The notes under the pieces: generated by a model | Told to the model about the DNA's origin: nothing | Databases searched by the model: none | What the model saw: the letters and a program-made list of their open reading frames with translations, nothing else | Made by a program: the position numbers and the translations under genes | Assembly (NCBI GenBank): GCA_002699585.1 | Contig: PABP01000022.1 | Span: 62,001-126,000, forward strand | Origin: Anaerolineaceae bacterium | GTDB lineage: Bacteria; Chloroflexota; Anaerolineae; Aggregatilineales; Phototrophicaceae | Length of the DNA stretch: 64,000 nt | Reading direction: 5' to 3' | In this document: piece after piece, positions 1 to 9,927 of the stretch | How the letters are laid out: every line of letters begins with the position of its first letter | Position numbering within the stretch: position 1 is the stretch's first letter

Positions 1-2996
1 TCTGCCATCAGGCCACGCATACCAGCAAGCTGGGTGATCGGGCCGAAACCACCTTTGGTGGAGCCAGACAGCGCCATAACGGCAACCGGACCAAACGGAT
101 CCAGTGTGATTTGCAGCAGCGATTCCAGACGGTTCTTCGCGCCACTCCACTCTTCAATCGTGATCTGATAACGCTCTTCTTCAGTCATCAGGCCACGACG
201 GAAGTCGCGTTCTGCGCGTGTGACGGTCGCATCGGCTTCCGCCAGGATTTCATCGCGCTCATCCGGGATCGTCAGATCGGAAATGGCGATAGTCGTACCG
301 GAAAGGGTAGCGTACTTAAAGCCGTAGTTCTTAATGGCATCAACGATATCCGTCGTGCGATCAGAACCAACTACGGTGTAAGCGCGGGCGACCAGTTTCT
401 TCAGACCGCCTTTGCCCAGTGTTTCTTGAACAAAACGCATTTCATCCGGCAGGATCGTGTTGAAGATCGCGCGGCCAACGGTTGTCGGCTCCGGCTCTTC
501 CTGTGGCTCACGATTGTCATAGACGTTGCCCAGCAGGACCGGCGTATGTAGATCAACCAGGCCCAGGCCATACAGGTAGTCGATTTCATCCATATCAACA
601 ACCAGACGACGCTCGTGCAGGTTGCTGATTTCGAGCGTATCTTCCCAACCGTTCTTGGCGATCAACTTGCGCATCTCGACCGTATTGGCCAACATGCAGT
701 CGACTTCGCCTTCCATCAAGGCACGGATGGTACGCTCAACCGCTGTTTCGACGACTTTCTTACGATCGTTCTCGTCAATTTCGACGACATCGCGGTAGAC
801 CTCAGCATCGGCCACATTGCGATACTGAACGTAGTAGTAACCATTCGAGCGGAATGCGATACCGACTTTTACATCGGAGGATTCCAGCGTATCGAATGAG
901 CGGAATTTGTCAGCATTCTTCTTCAACGTGACGATTTCAACGCTTGGGTCCATCGTCAGGTAGTAAATACCAAGCACCATGTCCTTAGCCGGGGCCACAA
1001 TTGGCTGACCATCGGCTGGTTTCAACAGGTTCTTGGTACTCAGCATCAGCGAACGGGCTTCCTGGACCGCTTTTTCGCTCAGCGGTACATGGACAGCCAT
1101 CTGGTCACCGTCGAAGTCAGCGTTAAACGCCGAGCAGACCAACGGGTGAATCTGGATGGCCTTACCCTCAACCAGGGTCGGCTCAAAGGCCTGGATACCC
1201 AAACGGTGAAGGGTAGGGGCACGGTTCAACAGAACCGGGCGTTCCTTGATGACCTGTTCCAACACTTCCCAGACTTCAGGCTTTTCACGCTCAATGATGC
1301 GCTTGGCACCCTTCACGTTGCTGGCGTAGCTGTACTTTACCAGGCGGCTGATGACGAACGGGCGGTAGAGTTCCAGCGCCATTGTTTTCGGCAGGCCACA
1401 CTGGTGCAGCTTCAGACGCGGGCCAATCACGATCACGGAACGACCGGAGTAGTCCACGCGCTTACCCAGCAAGTTGCGGCGGAAGCGACCCTTCTTACCT
1501 TTGAGCATATCGCTCAGGGACTTCAGTTCGCGACGGCCACGGCGGCTGAGCGCCTTACCACGCTGGCTGTTGTCGATCAGGCTATCAACCGCTTCCTGCA
1601 ACATACGCTTTTCATTGCGCACGATGACATCCGGCGCACCCAGTTCCAACAGGTGCTTCAGACGGTTGTTGCGGTTGATCACACGGCGATACAGGTCGTT
1701 CAAGTCGCTAGTAGCAAAGCGACCACCATCCAACTGCACCATCGGGCGCAGATCGGGCGGGATCACTGGCAGCACGGTCAGGATCATCCACTCAGGACGA
1801 TTGTTGCTGCTGCGCAGGCTTTCCACGACGCCCAGACGGCGAGTGGCTTTCTTGCGACGCTGCTTCGACCGTGTCGTGCGAACTTCTTTCCACAGTTCCT
1901 TCGACATCTGCTCCAGATTAATGGTACGCAGAATGTCGTAGAAGGCTTCCGCGCCCATGCTGGCATGGAACACGTTGCCGTAGCGGCTCTTCAGTTCACG
2001 ATAGCGGTTTTCTGAGAGGAACTGTAAGGAATGCAGTTCTTTCAGTTCATTGATTTGCTTCTCAGCACTCTGGCGAATGTTGGACAGACGGTCGTCCAGC
2101 TCGGTAAGCTGTTCATCCAATGTGCTGTTGACCTCAGCCGAAACGCCTTCGATCTCGCCGCCCAGGCTGTCCAGCTCTTGCTGGCGCATGTCGCCGATTT
2201 CTTTTTGTAGGTCGCCCAGGTAGCGGTTGGTGGCTTCCTGTACGCGGCTGATGTGGTCATTGTTGATCGTTTCGCCCTTGGTAGCGACGACCAGGTCGGC
2301 CATCTCAAAGTTGATGTCTTCAGGAGCATCCTGGCCCATCAACGTTTCGACGCGACCCTGCAAGCGCTGGGCTTCCTTCATGACGTCATCGCTCAGGCGG
2401 TTCAGCTCTGTCTCGAAGTGCGAGTCAATCGCCTTAACGCGATCTTCGTATTGCCCCAGGTATTCATCGTGATTTCCACGAATCTCGTCAATGCGGTCCT
2501 GAATATCACCGCCGAGTTCTTTCTCTTTTAGCGATAGTTCTTTTTCAATACGCTGTATGACGCGATTACGGGCATCTTCATCTACACGGGTGATGACGTA
2601 CTGGGCGAAGTACAAAACACGGTCCAGGTTACGGCGGCTGACATCAAGCAGCAAGCCGAGGTAACTGGGGACGCGGCGCGTATACCACACATGAGCAACC
2701 GGAGCGGCCAGCTCAATATGGCCCATGCGCTCACGACGCACTGAGGACCGCGTGACTTCCACACCGCACTTATCGCAAACGATGCCACGATAGCGGATGT
2801 TCTTATACTTGCCGCAATAGCACTGCCAATCGCGCGTCGGACCGAAGATGGCCTCGCAGAATAAACCATCTTTTTCCGGGCGCAAACGCCGGTAGTTGAT
2901 GGTTTCCGGCTTGGTCACTTCGCCATATGACCATGAGCGAATATGCTCCGGCGAGGCCAAGCTAATACGCAGGGCGCTAAATTCTTTTGCCTCCAA
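1..2996 (-). CDS. rpoC: DNA-directed RNA polymerase subunit beta' (5' part, runs off window)
   Basis: Catalytic clamp subunit of RNA polymerase. About 998 codons are open from a TTG start at 2996 to the window edge; an AGGAGG sits 7 bases upstream of this TTG, and the nearby ATG is in a frame that stops at once. The N-terminal zinc ribbon (CYCGKYKN...CDKC, about residues 70-88) and the Mg-binding [12 protein letters not shown] motif (about residue 625, bases 1086-1124) are both visible. The window ends at [19 protein letters not shown], just before the bridge helix. Compared with E. coli the catalytic motif lies about 165 residues further in: residues about 140-320 are a charged, heptad-rich, coiled-coil-like insert after the zinc ribbon. 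A second, smaller insert lies at about residues 670-790. The gene upstream is prfB, not rpoB, and rpoC has its own promoter. Confidence 0.97.
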   Translation of the reverse strand, partial: MEAKEFSALRISLASPEHIRSWSYGEVTKPETINYRRLRPEKDGLFCEAIFGPTRDWQCYCGKYKNIRYRGIVCDKCGVEVTRSSVRRERMGHIELAAPVAHVWYTRRVPSYLGLLLDVSRRNLDRVLYFAQYVITRVDEDARNRVIQRIEKELSLKEKELGGDIQDRIDEIRGNHDEYLGQYEDRVKAIDSHFETELNRLSDDVMKEAQRLQGRVETLMGQDAPEDINFEMADLVVATKGETINNDHISRVQEATNRYLGDLQKEIGDMRQQELDSLGGEIEGVSAEVNSTLDEQLTELDDRLSNIRQSAEKQINELKELHSLQFLSENRYRELKSRYGNVFHASMGAEAFYDILRTINLEQMSKELWKEVRTTRSKQRRKKATRRLGVVESLRSSNNRPEWMILTVLPVIPPDLRPMVQLDGGRFATSDLNDLYRRVINRNNRLKHLLELGAPDVIVRNEKRMLQEAVDSLIDNSQRGKALSRRGRRELKSLSDMLKGKKGRFRRNLLGKRVDYSGRSVIVIGPRLKLHQCGLPKTMALELYRPFVISRLVKYSYASNVKGAKRIIEREKPEVWEVLEQVIKERPVLLNRAPTLHRLGIQAFEPTLVEGKAIQIHPLVCSAFNADFDGDQMAVHVPLSEKAVQEARSLMLSTKNLLKPADGQPIVAPAKDMVLGIYYLTMDPSVEIVTLKKNADKFRSFDTLESSDVKVGIAFRSNGYYYVQYRNVADAEVYRDVVEIDENDRKKVVETAVERTIRALMEGEVDCMLANTVEMRKLIAKNGWEDTLEISNLHERRLVVDMDEIDYLYGLGLVDLHTPVLLGNVYDNREPQEEPEPTTVGRAIFNTILPDEMRFVQETLGKGGLKKLVARAYTVVGSDRTTDIVDAIKNYGFKYATLSGTTIAISDLTIPDERDEILAEADATVTRAERDFRRGLMTEEERYQITIEEWSGAKNRLESLLQITLDPFGPVAVMALSGSTKGGFGPITQLAGMRGLMA

Positions 2997-3135
2997 GGCG
3001 CATCCTCCTATGGGCTAGCTGCATGAGTGGGTAAGTGTACACGATGTATCGAATGAGTGGAGACGATACACGACAAAAACACCGCCAAGTGCCATGCTTG
3101 GACTTGACGATGTCACCATATTGCTAAATTGCGGA

Positions 3136-3151
3136 ATGAGACTTTTCTCAT
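3136..3151 (-). promoter_or_regulatory. 5'-terminal hairpin of the rpoC leader
   Basis: ATGAGA-AAAG-TCTCAT is a perfect 6-bp stem with a 4-nt loop, placed within a few bases of the predicted rpoC transcription start. It could act as a 5' stabiliser stem-loop. The role is inferred from position only. Confidence 0.4.
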
Positions 3152-3160
3152 AGGAAGCAA

Positions 3161-3189
3161 ATTATATCCACCCAGACAAACTATGTCAA
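3161..3189 (-). promoter_or_regulatory. Perfect sigma-70 promoter for rpoC
   Basis: On the minus strand TTGACA (3184-3189) and TATAAT (3161-3166) are separated by exactly 17 bp, a full consensus match. The predicted transcript starts near 3154, giving an rpoC 5' UTR of about 155 nt. Confidence 0.85.
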
Positions 3190-3283
3190 GGAGGATACAT
3201 CAGTGGGCTGTGAGTTTTGGCTATCATAGCCAGATTTCTGACGAATGTCAAACACTTTCAAGGGCGTTCATTTCCGCCCGATA

Positions 3284-4378
3284 TTACTCACTGGGTGCTG
3301 ACGCGATGTTGCTGCGTAAATAATGCTCCATGAATTCATCCAGGCGGCCATCCAGCACCGCACTGACCTGGCCCGTCTCATAATTCGTACGATGATCTTT
3401 GACCATCTGGTACGGATGCATCACATAGGAGCGGATCTGATTGCCCCAACCGGCGTCCACATTTTCGCCCTTGAGCGCTGCCAGCTCTTCTTGCTGCTTC
3501 TGCCGTTCTAGGTCGAACAAACGCGCCTTGAGCACCTGCATCGCCCGGTCTTTGTTCTGCAATTGGCTTTTCTGGTTCTGCGAGCTAACGATGATGCCTG
3601 TCTCCAGGTGGGTAATGCGCACCGCGGAGTCAGTCGTGTTCACGCTTTGGCCGCCCGGCCCACTGCTGCGGAACACATCCACGCGGATGTCGGCTTCTTT
3701 GATGTCAATGTCGATGTCCTCGGCGATGTCCGGCCACAGTTCGACCTTGGCGAAAGATGTATGACGCCGCGCATTGGAATCAAACGGGCTGATGCGCACC
3801 AGCCGATGCACGCCTTGCTCACTCTGTAGATAACCGTAGGCATAATCGCCTTTGGCCGCAATCGTTACGCTCTTGACCCCGGCTTCATCGCCTACACTGC
3901 GGTCGATGACCTCCGCTTTATAGCCAGACTGCTCAATCCAGCGCAAGTACATACGCTCCAGAATTTCGGCCCAGTCCTGCGCATCGACGCCGCCCGCACC
4001 TGCATGGATCGACAAAATGGCGTCTTCGGCATCGTATTCGCCACTCAGCATGGCTTGCAGCGAGAGCTTGTCCAGTTCTACAGCCAGCGCGTCGGCTTCA
4101 GCACTCAGTTCATCCTGCATACTATCATCAAGTTCCGCTAATTCAACGGCATCTTTTAGCCGCTGCTGCATCGTCAGCCATTTCTCGACCTGGGCCTTTA
4201 GACGCGACATCTTCTGCATGAGTTTTTGCGCCGCTGTCGGATCATCCCAGAATGAAGCATCGCTTGCTTGTGTCTCGATGTCTTTAATCTGGGCGACTTT
4301 GTCTTCAATATCAAGCTGTGCCATCAAGTGCGCGACTTCATCACGCATGGCAATCAGGCGAGTAACTAAACCGTCCAT
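3284..4378 (-). CDS. prfB: Peptide chain release factor 2
   Basis: Releases the finished peptide at UGA and UAA stop codons. The 364 residues carry the RF2 stop-recognition tripeptide SPF (residues 197-199) and the catalytic GGQ loop (SSGPGGQSVNTT, residues 238-249), with the N-terminal coiled coil of domain 1 before them. The ATG at 4378 has a GAGGT SD about 9 bases upstream. In many bacteria this gene needs a +1 frameshift at CTT-TGA near codon 25; here the same place reads CAG CTT GAT ATT in one open frame, so the autoregulatory frameshift is absent. The stop codon lies about 95 bases upstream of the rpoC promoter, in the same direction. Confidence 0.97.
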   Translation of the reverse strand: MDGLVTRLIAMRDEVAHLMAQLDIEDKVAQIKDIETQASDASFWDDPTAAQKLMQKMSRLKAQVEKWLTMQQRLKDAVELAELDDSMQDELSAEADALAVELDKLSLQAMLSGEYDAEDAILSIHAGAGGVDAQDWAEILERMYLRWIEQSGYKAEVIDRSVGDEAGVKSVTIAAKGDYAYGYLQSEQGVHRLVRISPFDSNARRHTSFAKVELWPDIAEDIDIDIKEADIRVDVFRSSGPGGQSVNTTDSAVRITHLETGIIVSSQNQKSQLQNKDRAMQVLKARLFDLERQKQQEELAALKGENVDAGWGNQIRSYVMHPYQMVKDHRTNYETGQVSAVLDGRLDEFMEHYLRSNIASAPSE

Positions 4379-4455
4379 AATGGGTCTACCTCAAATGCGA
4401 TCTTTAAAAATATCTGGAAGGGGTGTTTGCGGATCAGGCGATGTGTCCTGTTTTG

Positions 4456-5259
4456 TTATCCGCTGCCGAGGCGTTGGCGCAGGGCTTCGTACATGAAGAC
4501 CGCGCCGGAGACCGACACGTTGAGTGAGTCGGCGACGTGCCCGATCATCGGAATTTTGACGAGGTTGTCACAATGGTTGACCCATAAGTCGTCCAGTCCT
4601 GTATCTTCTGTTCCCAGAATGATAGCTGCGCGCCCAGCCATGTCGATGTCGAAAAGTGACGTGGCACCTTCCAAATGGCTGGCCAACACACGATACGCAT
4701 TTTGCCCAAAAAAGTCAATTGCATCCTGGCTGCTGGCACGGTAGATCGTATTCAGGAAGCAAGTGCCCGTGCTGCTGCGAATAATGTTCGGGTTGTACAG
4801 GTCAAGTGAGGTATCTACCAGCACCGTGACGAACCCCGTCGCATCAGCCGTCCGTAGCAGCGCACCAATATTGCCCGGTTTCTGCAAATTGACTAAGGCC
4901 AGAATACTCGTCGCCTTACTGACGTCCAAAGCGCTGAGGTCTGGCACGGGTGGGGCGACCATCACCGCCAGCAAACCACCGGGATTCTGGCGATAGCTGG
5001 CTTTGGACATCACCTGTTCCGTGACCGGGTACACCAGATGCTCGTCAAGCATCTCAAGCACATCCCGGTCGCCATCACTTGCTAATTCTTCACAGAAAAA
5101 CGCATAGTCGATCTGATAATTCTGTTCCAGTGCGCGTTCCAGGTCGCGGTAGTAGTCAATGACAAAACGCTGGCTCTGTTCCCGGCTGCGCTTGAGCCGC
5201 AGTCCAGATGCCTGCTTGACCTTAGTATTCTGCGTACTACTGATCGCTATGTTTGCCAT
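4456..5259 (-). CDS. TrmH/SpoU-family rRNA 2'-O-methyltransferase
   Basis: A 267-residue S-adenosylmethionine-dependent RNA ribose methyltransferase. The three SPOUT motifs are visible: motif 1 KPGNIGALLRTADATG (about residues 146-161), motif 2 IILGTEDTGLDDLWV (about 213-227) and motif 3 IPMIGHVADSLNVSVSGAVF, which together form the trefoil-knot cofactor site. The N-terminal part (KVKQASGLRLKRSREQ) resembles the substrate-binding domain of 23S rRNA Gm methyltransferases such as RlmB and TsnR. The exact target nucleotide cannot be read from sequence. Its start lies 14 bases downstream of the ftsY stop in the same direction, so the two are probably co-transcribed. Confidence 0.88.
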   Translation of the reverse strand: MANIAISSTQNTKVKQASGLRLKRSREQSQRFVIDYYRDLERALEQNYQIDYAFFCEELASDGDRDVLEMLDEHLVYPVTEQVMSKASYRQNPGGLLAVMVAPPVPDLSALDVSKATSILALVNLQKPGNIGALLRTADATGFVTVLVDTSLDLYNPNIIRSSTGTCFLNTIYRASSQDAIDFFGQNAYRVLASHLEGATSLFDIDMAGRAAIILGTEDTGLDDLWVNHCDNLVKIPMIGHVADSLNVSVSGAVFMYEALRQRLGSG

Positions 5260-5273
5260 GCAGGCTCATCAGA

Positions 5274-6176
5274 CTAAGATTCATCAAAGAGGCTGTTCAC
5301 GAACTGGTTCACGTCGAAGGGCACAAGGTCGTCGATGCCTTCACCCAGCCCGATGAACTGCACTGGCGCGCCAATTTCCGTAAACACAGAGAAGATCATC
5401 CCACCACGCGATGTCCCATCCAGCTTGGTGATGACCAGCCCGGTCACATTGGAGGACTCAGCGAACTTCTGGCCTTGCTTCAAGGCATTTTGGCCCGTTG
5501 TGCCGTCCAGTACCAGCAGAACTTCATGCGGGGCATCCGGCACGGCCTTGCTGATAACCCCTTTGATCTTTTCCAGCTCGCGCATCAGGTTGTAATTGTT
5601 GTGCAGACGGCCCGCTGTATCAATAATCAGCAGATCATGCCCGCGTGACTGCGCAGCCTGGATGGCATCATAGACCACCGCACCCGGGTCTGACCCCTGC
5701 TGATTGGCGATGACGGGCACGCCAGCGCGTTCGCCCCAGCGCTGGAGTTGTTCAATCGCCGCCGCACGGAACGTGTCGCCCGCGGCCAGGATGACATTGC
5801 GGCCCTGTTCTTTGAAGCGATGCGCCAGCTTGGCAATTGAGGTCGTCTTGCCGGAGCCATTCACGCCCACCACCAGAATGATGGATAAATCCCGGCCCGT
5901 GATATTCAGCGGCGGTGGTGGATCAATCAGCGCGGTCAGAGAGGATTTCAATACCTCATTCATCTGGTTCGTCCGCGTGATGCCTTCCCGCGTGACGGTT
6001 TCTTTGACGAAGTCGACGACAGTGTCCGTGGTTTCCAAGCCCAGATCAGCCTGGATTAACGTCGCTTCTAAATCATCCCAGGTATCTTCATCGATTTCGG
6101 TGTTGCCCAAAATTTGACTGATACGCCCGGAGATCGACTGCCGTGTGCGGGATAAACCGCGTTTAAAAATACCCAA
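5274..6176 (-). CDS. ftsY: Signal recognition particle receptor FtsY
   Basis: SRP-GTPase that docks SRP-ribosome complexes at the membrane. The 300-residue form lacks the long acidic A domain of E. coli FtsY. The N domain covers about residues 1-90. The G domain carries G1 GVNGSGKTT (104-112), DTFRAAAIEQL (134-144), G3 DTAGR (186-190), G4 TKLD (250-253) and the closing GLGEGIDDLVPFD. The start is TTG at 6176 with an AGGGAG about 10 bases upstream; no in-frame ATG precedes the conserved N-terminus (GIFKRGLSRTR), which gives a basic amphipathic segment suited to membrane contact. It is divergent from moaC. Confidence 0.96.
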   Translation of the reverse strand: MGIFKRGLSRTRQSISGRISQILGNTEIDEDTWDDLEATLIQADLGLETTDTVVDFVKETVTREGITRTNQMNEVLKSSLTALIDPPPPLNITGRDLSIILVVGVNGSGKTTSIAKLAHRFKEQGRNVILAAGDTFRAAAIEQLQRWGERAGVPVIANQQGSDPGAVVYDAIQAAQSRGHDLLIIDTAGRLHNNYNLMRELEKIKGVISKAVPDAPHEVLLVLDGTTGQNALKQGQKFAESSNVTGLVITKLDGTSRGGMIFSVFTEIGAPVQFIGLGEGIDDLVPFDVNQFVNSLFDES

Positions 6177-6321
6177 CGCTATTTTGCTCCCTGTGTGTTT
6201 TTATCGCTTGTGGTACTGATTTGATGATGATTATTATGCCACATGAATAGCATGTTCGTTTTTCGTAAACGTTTGGCAGTATACAATGTCGTATGCACGT
6301 GCTACAAGCGGCGAGCACGAT

Positions 6322-6327
6322 TATAAT
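6322..6327 (+). promoter_or_regulatory. Candidate -10 element for the moaC-moaX operon
   Basis: TATAAT lies 22 bases upstream of the moaC ATG. No good -35 hexamer is found at 16-18 bp, so the promoter may use an activator or may be a chance match. The resulting leader would be short. Confidence 0.35.
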
Positions 6328-6348
6328 GGATTTCAAATGGAGGCTTCT

Positions 6349-6852
6349 ATGCCCAATGAACTAACCCATCTGGATGCACGCGGTCAAGCAACAATGGTCG
6401 ATGTGGCGGATAAACCCGATAGCGACCGCATGGCTGTGGCCGAGGGATTTGTCTATATGCAACCGCAAACCCTGGCGCTAATTGAGCAGGGCGCACTCAA
6501 AAAGGGCGATGTCATTTCGATAGCCCGCATCGCGGGTATCATGGGGGCCAAAAAGACATCCGACCTGATCCCACTGTGCCACCCCTTGCCCCTGACCAAA
6601 GTCGACGTTGAGCTGGAACTGCTACCGGAAAAATCCGCCGTGCGTATCGTGGCCCGCACCCGTACCCTGGGTAAAACCGGCGTAGAAATGGAAGCGCTGA
6701 CGGCGGTTAGCACCGCAGCCCTCACTATCTATGACATGGGAAAAGCCGTTGATCGCGCCATTCGCATCAGCGATATTCGCTTGCTGGAAAAACGGGGTGG
6801 GGTACACGGAGATTACGTTGCCGATGACCAGGAGCCGACCGATGCAGATTAA
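6349..6852 (+). CDS. moaC: Cyclic pyranopterin monophosphate synthase MoaC
   Basis: Second step of molybdenum cofactor synthesis: converts the MoaA product, 3',8-cyclo-7,8-dihydroGTP, to cyclic pyranopterin monophosphate. The 167 residues show the family blocks [17 protein letters not shown] and [19 protein letters not shown], with the catalytic lysine expected in the DMGKAVD stretch. I start at ATG 6349 because a GGAGG lies 6 bases upstream and the protein then begins at the usual family N-terminus ([17 protein letters not shown]). A longer open frame back to 6286 has no matching family sequence. The gene overlaps the next one by 11 bases, so translation is probably coupled. No moaA is in the window. 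Confidence 0.95.
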   Translation: MPNELTHLDARGQATMVDVADKPDSDRMAVAEGFVYMQPQTLALIEQGALKKGDVISIARIAGIMGAKKTSDLIPLCHPLPLTKVDVELELLPEKSAVRIVARTRTLGKTGVEMEALTAVSTAALTIYDMGKAVDRAIRISDIRLLEKRGGVHGDYVADDQEPTDAD

Positions 6853-7564
6853 CATTTTGCTTTTCGCTACCCTGCGTGACCTGGCGGGTGTGCGCAACCT
6901 GAACCTGCATATCGCTGCTGAATCATTGACCGTCGCTGACTTGCGCCGCGACCTGACCGAGCGTTACCCGCACATGGCTGATAACCTGGCGGCGGCTTCC
7001 GTGGCTATCAATGAGGAATTCGCCTTTGATGCTGATGCCATCCACGATGGCGACGAAGTCGCTCTGTTCCCGCCTGTCAGTGGGGGCAGTGGCGAACCGC
7101 CGGAAATCTACCTCTTGCCGACTGAACCCATCGACCATGACGAACTTATCGCCTCGATTACGACGCCTGGGACTGGGGCTGTTTGCCTGTTTAGCGGCTT
7201 TGTTCGTGGGGAAACCCAGCGCGAAGGGCATCTGCCCCAGACCGACTATCTCGAATACGAAGCTTACAAGCCGATGGCCATCGCCAAGATGAAACAGGTC
7301 GCTGCTGAAATCCGTGAGCGTTGGCCATTAATTGAAGGCATCGCCATCGCCCAGCGCATTGGTAAGCTCACTGTTGGCCAGAACACGGTTCTGATCGCCT
7401 GTTCATCACCACACCGTGACGATGGCTGTTTTGAAGCCGCCCGCTATGGCATTGATCGCCTCAAGCAAATCGTCCCTGTCTGGAAAAAAGAAGTCGGCGC
7501 AAATGGCGAAACCTGGATCGAGGGCGAGCATACCCCTTCGGAAGCCGACCGCAGTCATAAATAG
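6842..7564 (+). CDS. Fused molybdopterin synthase MoaD-MoaE (MoaX-like)
   Basis: Both subunits of molybdopterin synthase in one 240-residue chain. Residues 1-82 are a ubiquitin-fold MoaD with the C-terminal VSGG at 79-82. Residues about 88-232 are MoaE ([52 protein letters not shown]). In the two-subunit enzyme the terminal Gly-Gly of MoaD must be free to be adenylated and thiocarboxylated. Here it is followed directly by SGEPPE, so proteolysis after Gly82 is probably required, as reported for mycobacterial MoaX. The ATG at 6842 is 11 bases inside moaC. The MoaE lysine expected at the active site is in the VWKKEV segment. Confidence 0.92.
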   Translation: MQINILLFATLRDLAGVRNLNLHIAAESLTVADLRRDLTERYPHMADNLAAASVAINEEFAFDADAIHDGDEVALFPPVSGGSGEPPEIYLLPTEPIDHDELIASITTPGTGAVCLFSGFVRGETQREGHLPQTDYLEYEAYKPMAIAKMKQVAAEIRERWPLIEGIAIAQRIGKLTVGQNTVLIACSSPHRDDGCFEAARYGIDRLKQIVPVWKKEVGANGETWIEGEHTPSEADRSHK

Positions 7565-7701
7565 GCCATATGTCTCAGCCATAAGGTGATAGCTGTGCTA
7601 GAAAAAGCCTGGGCGCTATGGTACAACAGCTTGTATTAGTGACGATCTACTTACGAGAGTGTTCACATACTTAAAGCATTCCATACTACTGAGGAGACAA
7701 T

Positions 7702-8946
7702 ATGAGCCGGCGTGTGGTCATAACGGGCCTGGGTCTTGTGACGCCAGTTGGTAATGATGTCCCTACATCCTGGGAGAACATCGTTAATGGCGTAAGTGGC
7801 GTCGTGCCCATTACCTATTTCGATACCACCAACTATGAGGTCAAAATTGCCGCTCAGGTGAAGGATTTCGACCCTGCTAATTACATGCCGTATAAAGAAG
7901 TCCGGCGGCATGATCCCTACCAACATTATCAAATCGCGGCCGCGACCGAAGCCATTGCTGATTCTGGCTTGGAAATTACAGAAGAAATGGCTGATCGCAG
8001 CAGCGTCATCCTGGGTAGCGCGACGGGCGGCATGCATAGCTTCCAGACCTACAGCACGCTCATCTACGAAACCGACAACCCGCGTAAGATGACGCCCTTT
8101 GCGATCCCCATGCTGGTGGCCAATGGCGGCAGCGATGTTGTCGCCATACAGGTTGGTGCCCGTGGGCCGTCAGCCCCGTTGGTATCGGCTTGCGCGACAG
8201 GCGCGGATACCATTGGTTTTGCTTTCCAGATGATCCAGATGGGCCGTATTGATCGGGCTATCGCTGGCGCGGGTGATTTCCCCATCATCAATCTGGGTAT
8301 TGCCGCCTTCGACCGTGTCGGTGCTTGCTCACGTCATAATGACGATCCGGCTGGCTCTGTTCGTCCCTTTGATTTGAACCGTACTGGCATGGTCTTTGGC
8401 GAAGGCGCGGGCGTCCTGGTCCTAGAAGAGTTGGAATTTGCCAAAGCGCGTGGGGCCAATATTCTGGCTGAACTAGTTGGCTTTGCCTCAACCACGGATG
8501 CCTACCACCGTACGGCGCCGGCCCCGGATGGCCGTGGCGCGGCCCATGCTGTAAATCTGGCCCTGGCCGATGGTGGCATCAACGTGACCGATGTCAGTTA
8601 CATCAACGCACATGGGACGGCCACCTCACTCAATGACCCGACTGAGACAACCGCTATCAAGCTCGCTCTGGGTGACCATGCTTATAAAGTCCCCATGAGT
8701 TCCACCAAATCCATGACCGGCCATGCGATGGGTGCGACTGCCGCAATGGAAGCGGTTTTCTCCACATTGGCGATCCGCGATAACGTGGCGCCGCCTACTA
8801 TCAACTACGAAACGCCCGACCCGGACTGTGACCTGGACTATGTGCCCAACACCGCCCGTGAAATGCCGATTGATGTGGTTGTTAGCAATGCCTTTGGTTT
8901 TGGTGGCCACAACGCATCGCTGGTGATTAAGCGTTTTACGGACTAG
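7702..8946 (+). CDS. fabF: Beta-ketoacyl-ACP synthase II
   Basis: Elongating condensing enzyme of type II fatty acid synthesis, 414 residues. The Cys-His-His set is present: Cys164 in SACATGA, His304 in NAHGTATSLND, and His341 in KSMTGHAMGA with the conserved Lys336. The GFGGHNAS block near the C-terminus is also typical. ATG 7702 has GAGGAG 7 bases upstream. The gene stands alone between moaX and rnc; the usual acpP-fabF-rnc order is kept except that no acpP is seen here. The segment GDFPIINLGIAAFDRVGACS differs from common FabF sequences, so an alternative role as a specialised ketosynthase is possible but less likely. Confidence 0.92.
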   Translation: MSRRVVITGLGLVTPVGNDVPTSWENIVNGVSGVVPITYFDTTNYEVKIAAQVKDFDPANYMPYKEVRRHDPYQHYQIAAATEAIADSGLEITEEMADRSSVILGSATGGMHSFQTYSTLIYETDNPRKMTPFAIPMLVANGGSDVVAIQVGARGPSAPLVSACATGADTIGFAFQMIQMGRIDRAIAGAGDFPIINLGIAAFDRVGACSRHNDDPAGSVRPFDLNRTGMVFGEGAGVLVLEELEFAKARGANILAELVGFASTTDAYHRTAPAPDGRGAAHAVNLALADGGINVTDVSYINAHGTATSLNDPTETTAIKLALGDHAYKVPMSSTKSMTGHAMGATAAMEAVFSTLAIRDNVAPPTINYETPDPDCDLDYVPNTAREMPIDVVVSNAFGFGGHNASLVIKRFTD

Positions 8947-9051
8947 ACAAGCGGATTCGGCATATAGATGGTCTAGAGGATTAGCCGATGGGTATATCGA
9001 TGGTCATAATGGCAAAAAACAACGCTGAAAGGCCTGTAGGGTAGACGACTT

Positions 9052-9888
9052 GTGAATGAACATGCCGCACCTCAGCATCAACTAATCGAAATCATGGATG
9101 TGTCATTTGAGAATGACGCCCTGCTGACCAAGGCATTGACGCATCGCTCTTTTGTCAATGAAGTCGATGGCTATGTACCAGATAACGAACGCCTGGAATT
9201 CCTGGGGGACGCTGTCATTGGCTTCATCACAGCGGAAATGCTGTTTAGTCTCTATCCCGACGAACCCGAAGGTTGGCTGACACAGTTGCGCTCTGCGCTG
9301 GTGCGCACCGAATCGTTGGCCATCTTGGCCGATGAATGCCAGCTTGGGGATTTCCTGCGCATGGGCCGGGGCGAGGTCAACAGTGGCGGGCGTACCCGCG
9401 TGACCAACCTGTGCCGCGGCTTTGAAGCCGTGATGGGCGCGCTCTACATGGATCAGGGCGTGGAGGCTGTCAAAGCATTTGTCCTGCCGCGCATGCATAA
9501 CCTGCTCAAGTACATTCTGGATAACAAGCTGCACCTGGATGCTCGTAGCATGCTGCAAGAACGCAGCCAGGCCGATATGCGCGTCACGCCTGTCTACCGT
9601 GTCGTCGATACCGATGGCCCGGAGCACGAAAAAGAGTTCATCGTGGAAGCTCTGGTAGCCGGGATTGTCGTAGGGCGTGGCAGTGGGGCCAGTAAACGCG
9701 GCGCAGCCCAATCCGCAGCCCGTGATGCCCTCAATCAGATCGAATCCTATGGTTGGTCGGTCGAAGTCGAAGCAGCTAGCATCCTGGCCCAGGCAGAAGC
9801 CGACGCCGCGATTCTCAACAAGCTGGCCAATGACGTGCAATCGCCGGAAGATTTAGAAGACACCGAAGAATCCGACAGCGACGACTAG
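9052..9888 (+). CDS. rnc: Ribonuclease III
   Basis: Double-strand-specific endoribonuclease for rRNA and mRNA processing, 278 residues. The signature NERLEFLGDAVIG carries the Mg-binding acidic residues (about residues 43-55), and the second acidic patch lies in CRGFEAVMGALYMDQG. A double-stranded-RNA-binding domain spans about 160-232 (ARSMLQERSQ to ARDALNQIE). A C-terminal tail of about 45 residues is acidic and alanine-rich (EDLEDTEESDSDD) and is not part of the usual enzyme. The start is GTG at 9052; the next in-frame ATG (9094) would cut into the first conserved helix. Confidence 0.95.
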   Translation: MNEHAAPQHQLIEIMDVSFENDALLTKALTHRSFVNEVDGYVPDNERLEFLGDAVIGFITAEMLFSLYPDEPEGWLTQLRSALVRTESLAILADECQLGDFLRMGRGEVNSGGRTRVTNLCRGFEAVMGALYMDQGVEAVKAFVLPRMHNLLKYILDNKLHLDARSMLQERSQADMRVTPVYRVVDTDGPEHEKEFIVEALVAGIVVGRGSGASKRGAAQSAARDALNQIESYGWSVEVEAASILAQAEADAAILNKLANDVQSPEDLEDTEESDSDD

Positions 9889-9927
9889 ACCCTTATTATT
9901 AGGGCATCAGTCTGAATATTTTGAATC

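Noticed and set aside
1089-2015. Long open frame of 308 codons on the plus strand
   Set aside because: It is antisense to conserved rpoC sequence including the catalytic motif and has no SD; it reflects codon bias of rpoC.
3070-3110. Attenuator (CCAAG/CTTGG hairpin plus T-run) in the rpoC leader
   Set aside because: The stem is only 5 bp and the T-run is separated from it; too weak to call.
9103-9840. Open frame of 245 codons opposite rnc
   Set aside because: Complete overlap with a well-conserved ribonuclease III gene; no SD.
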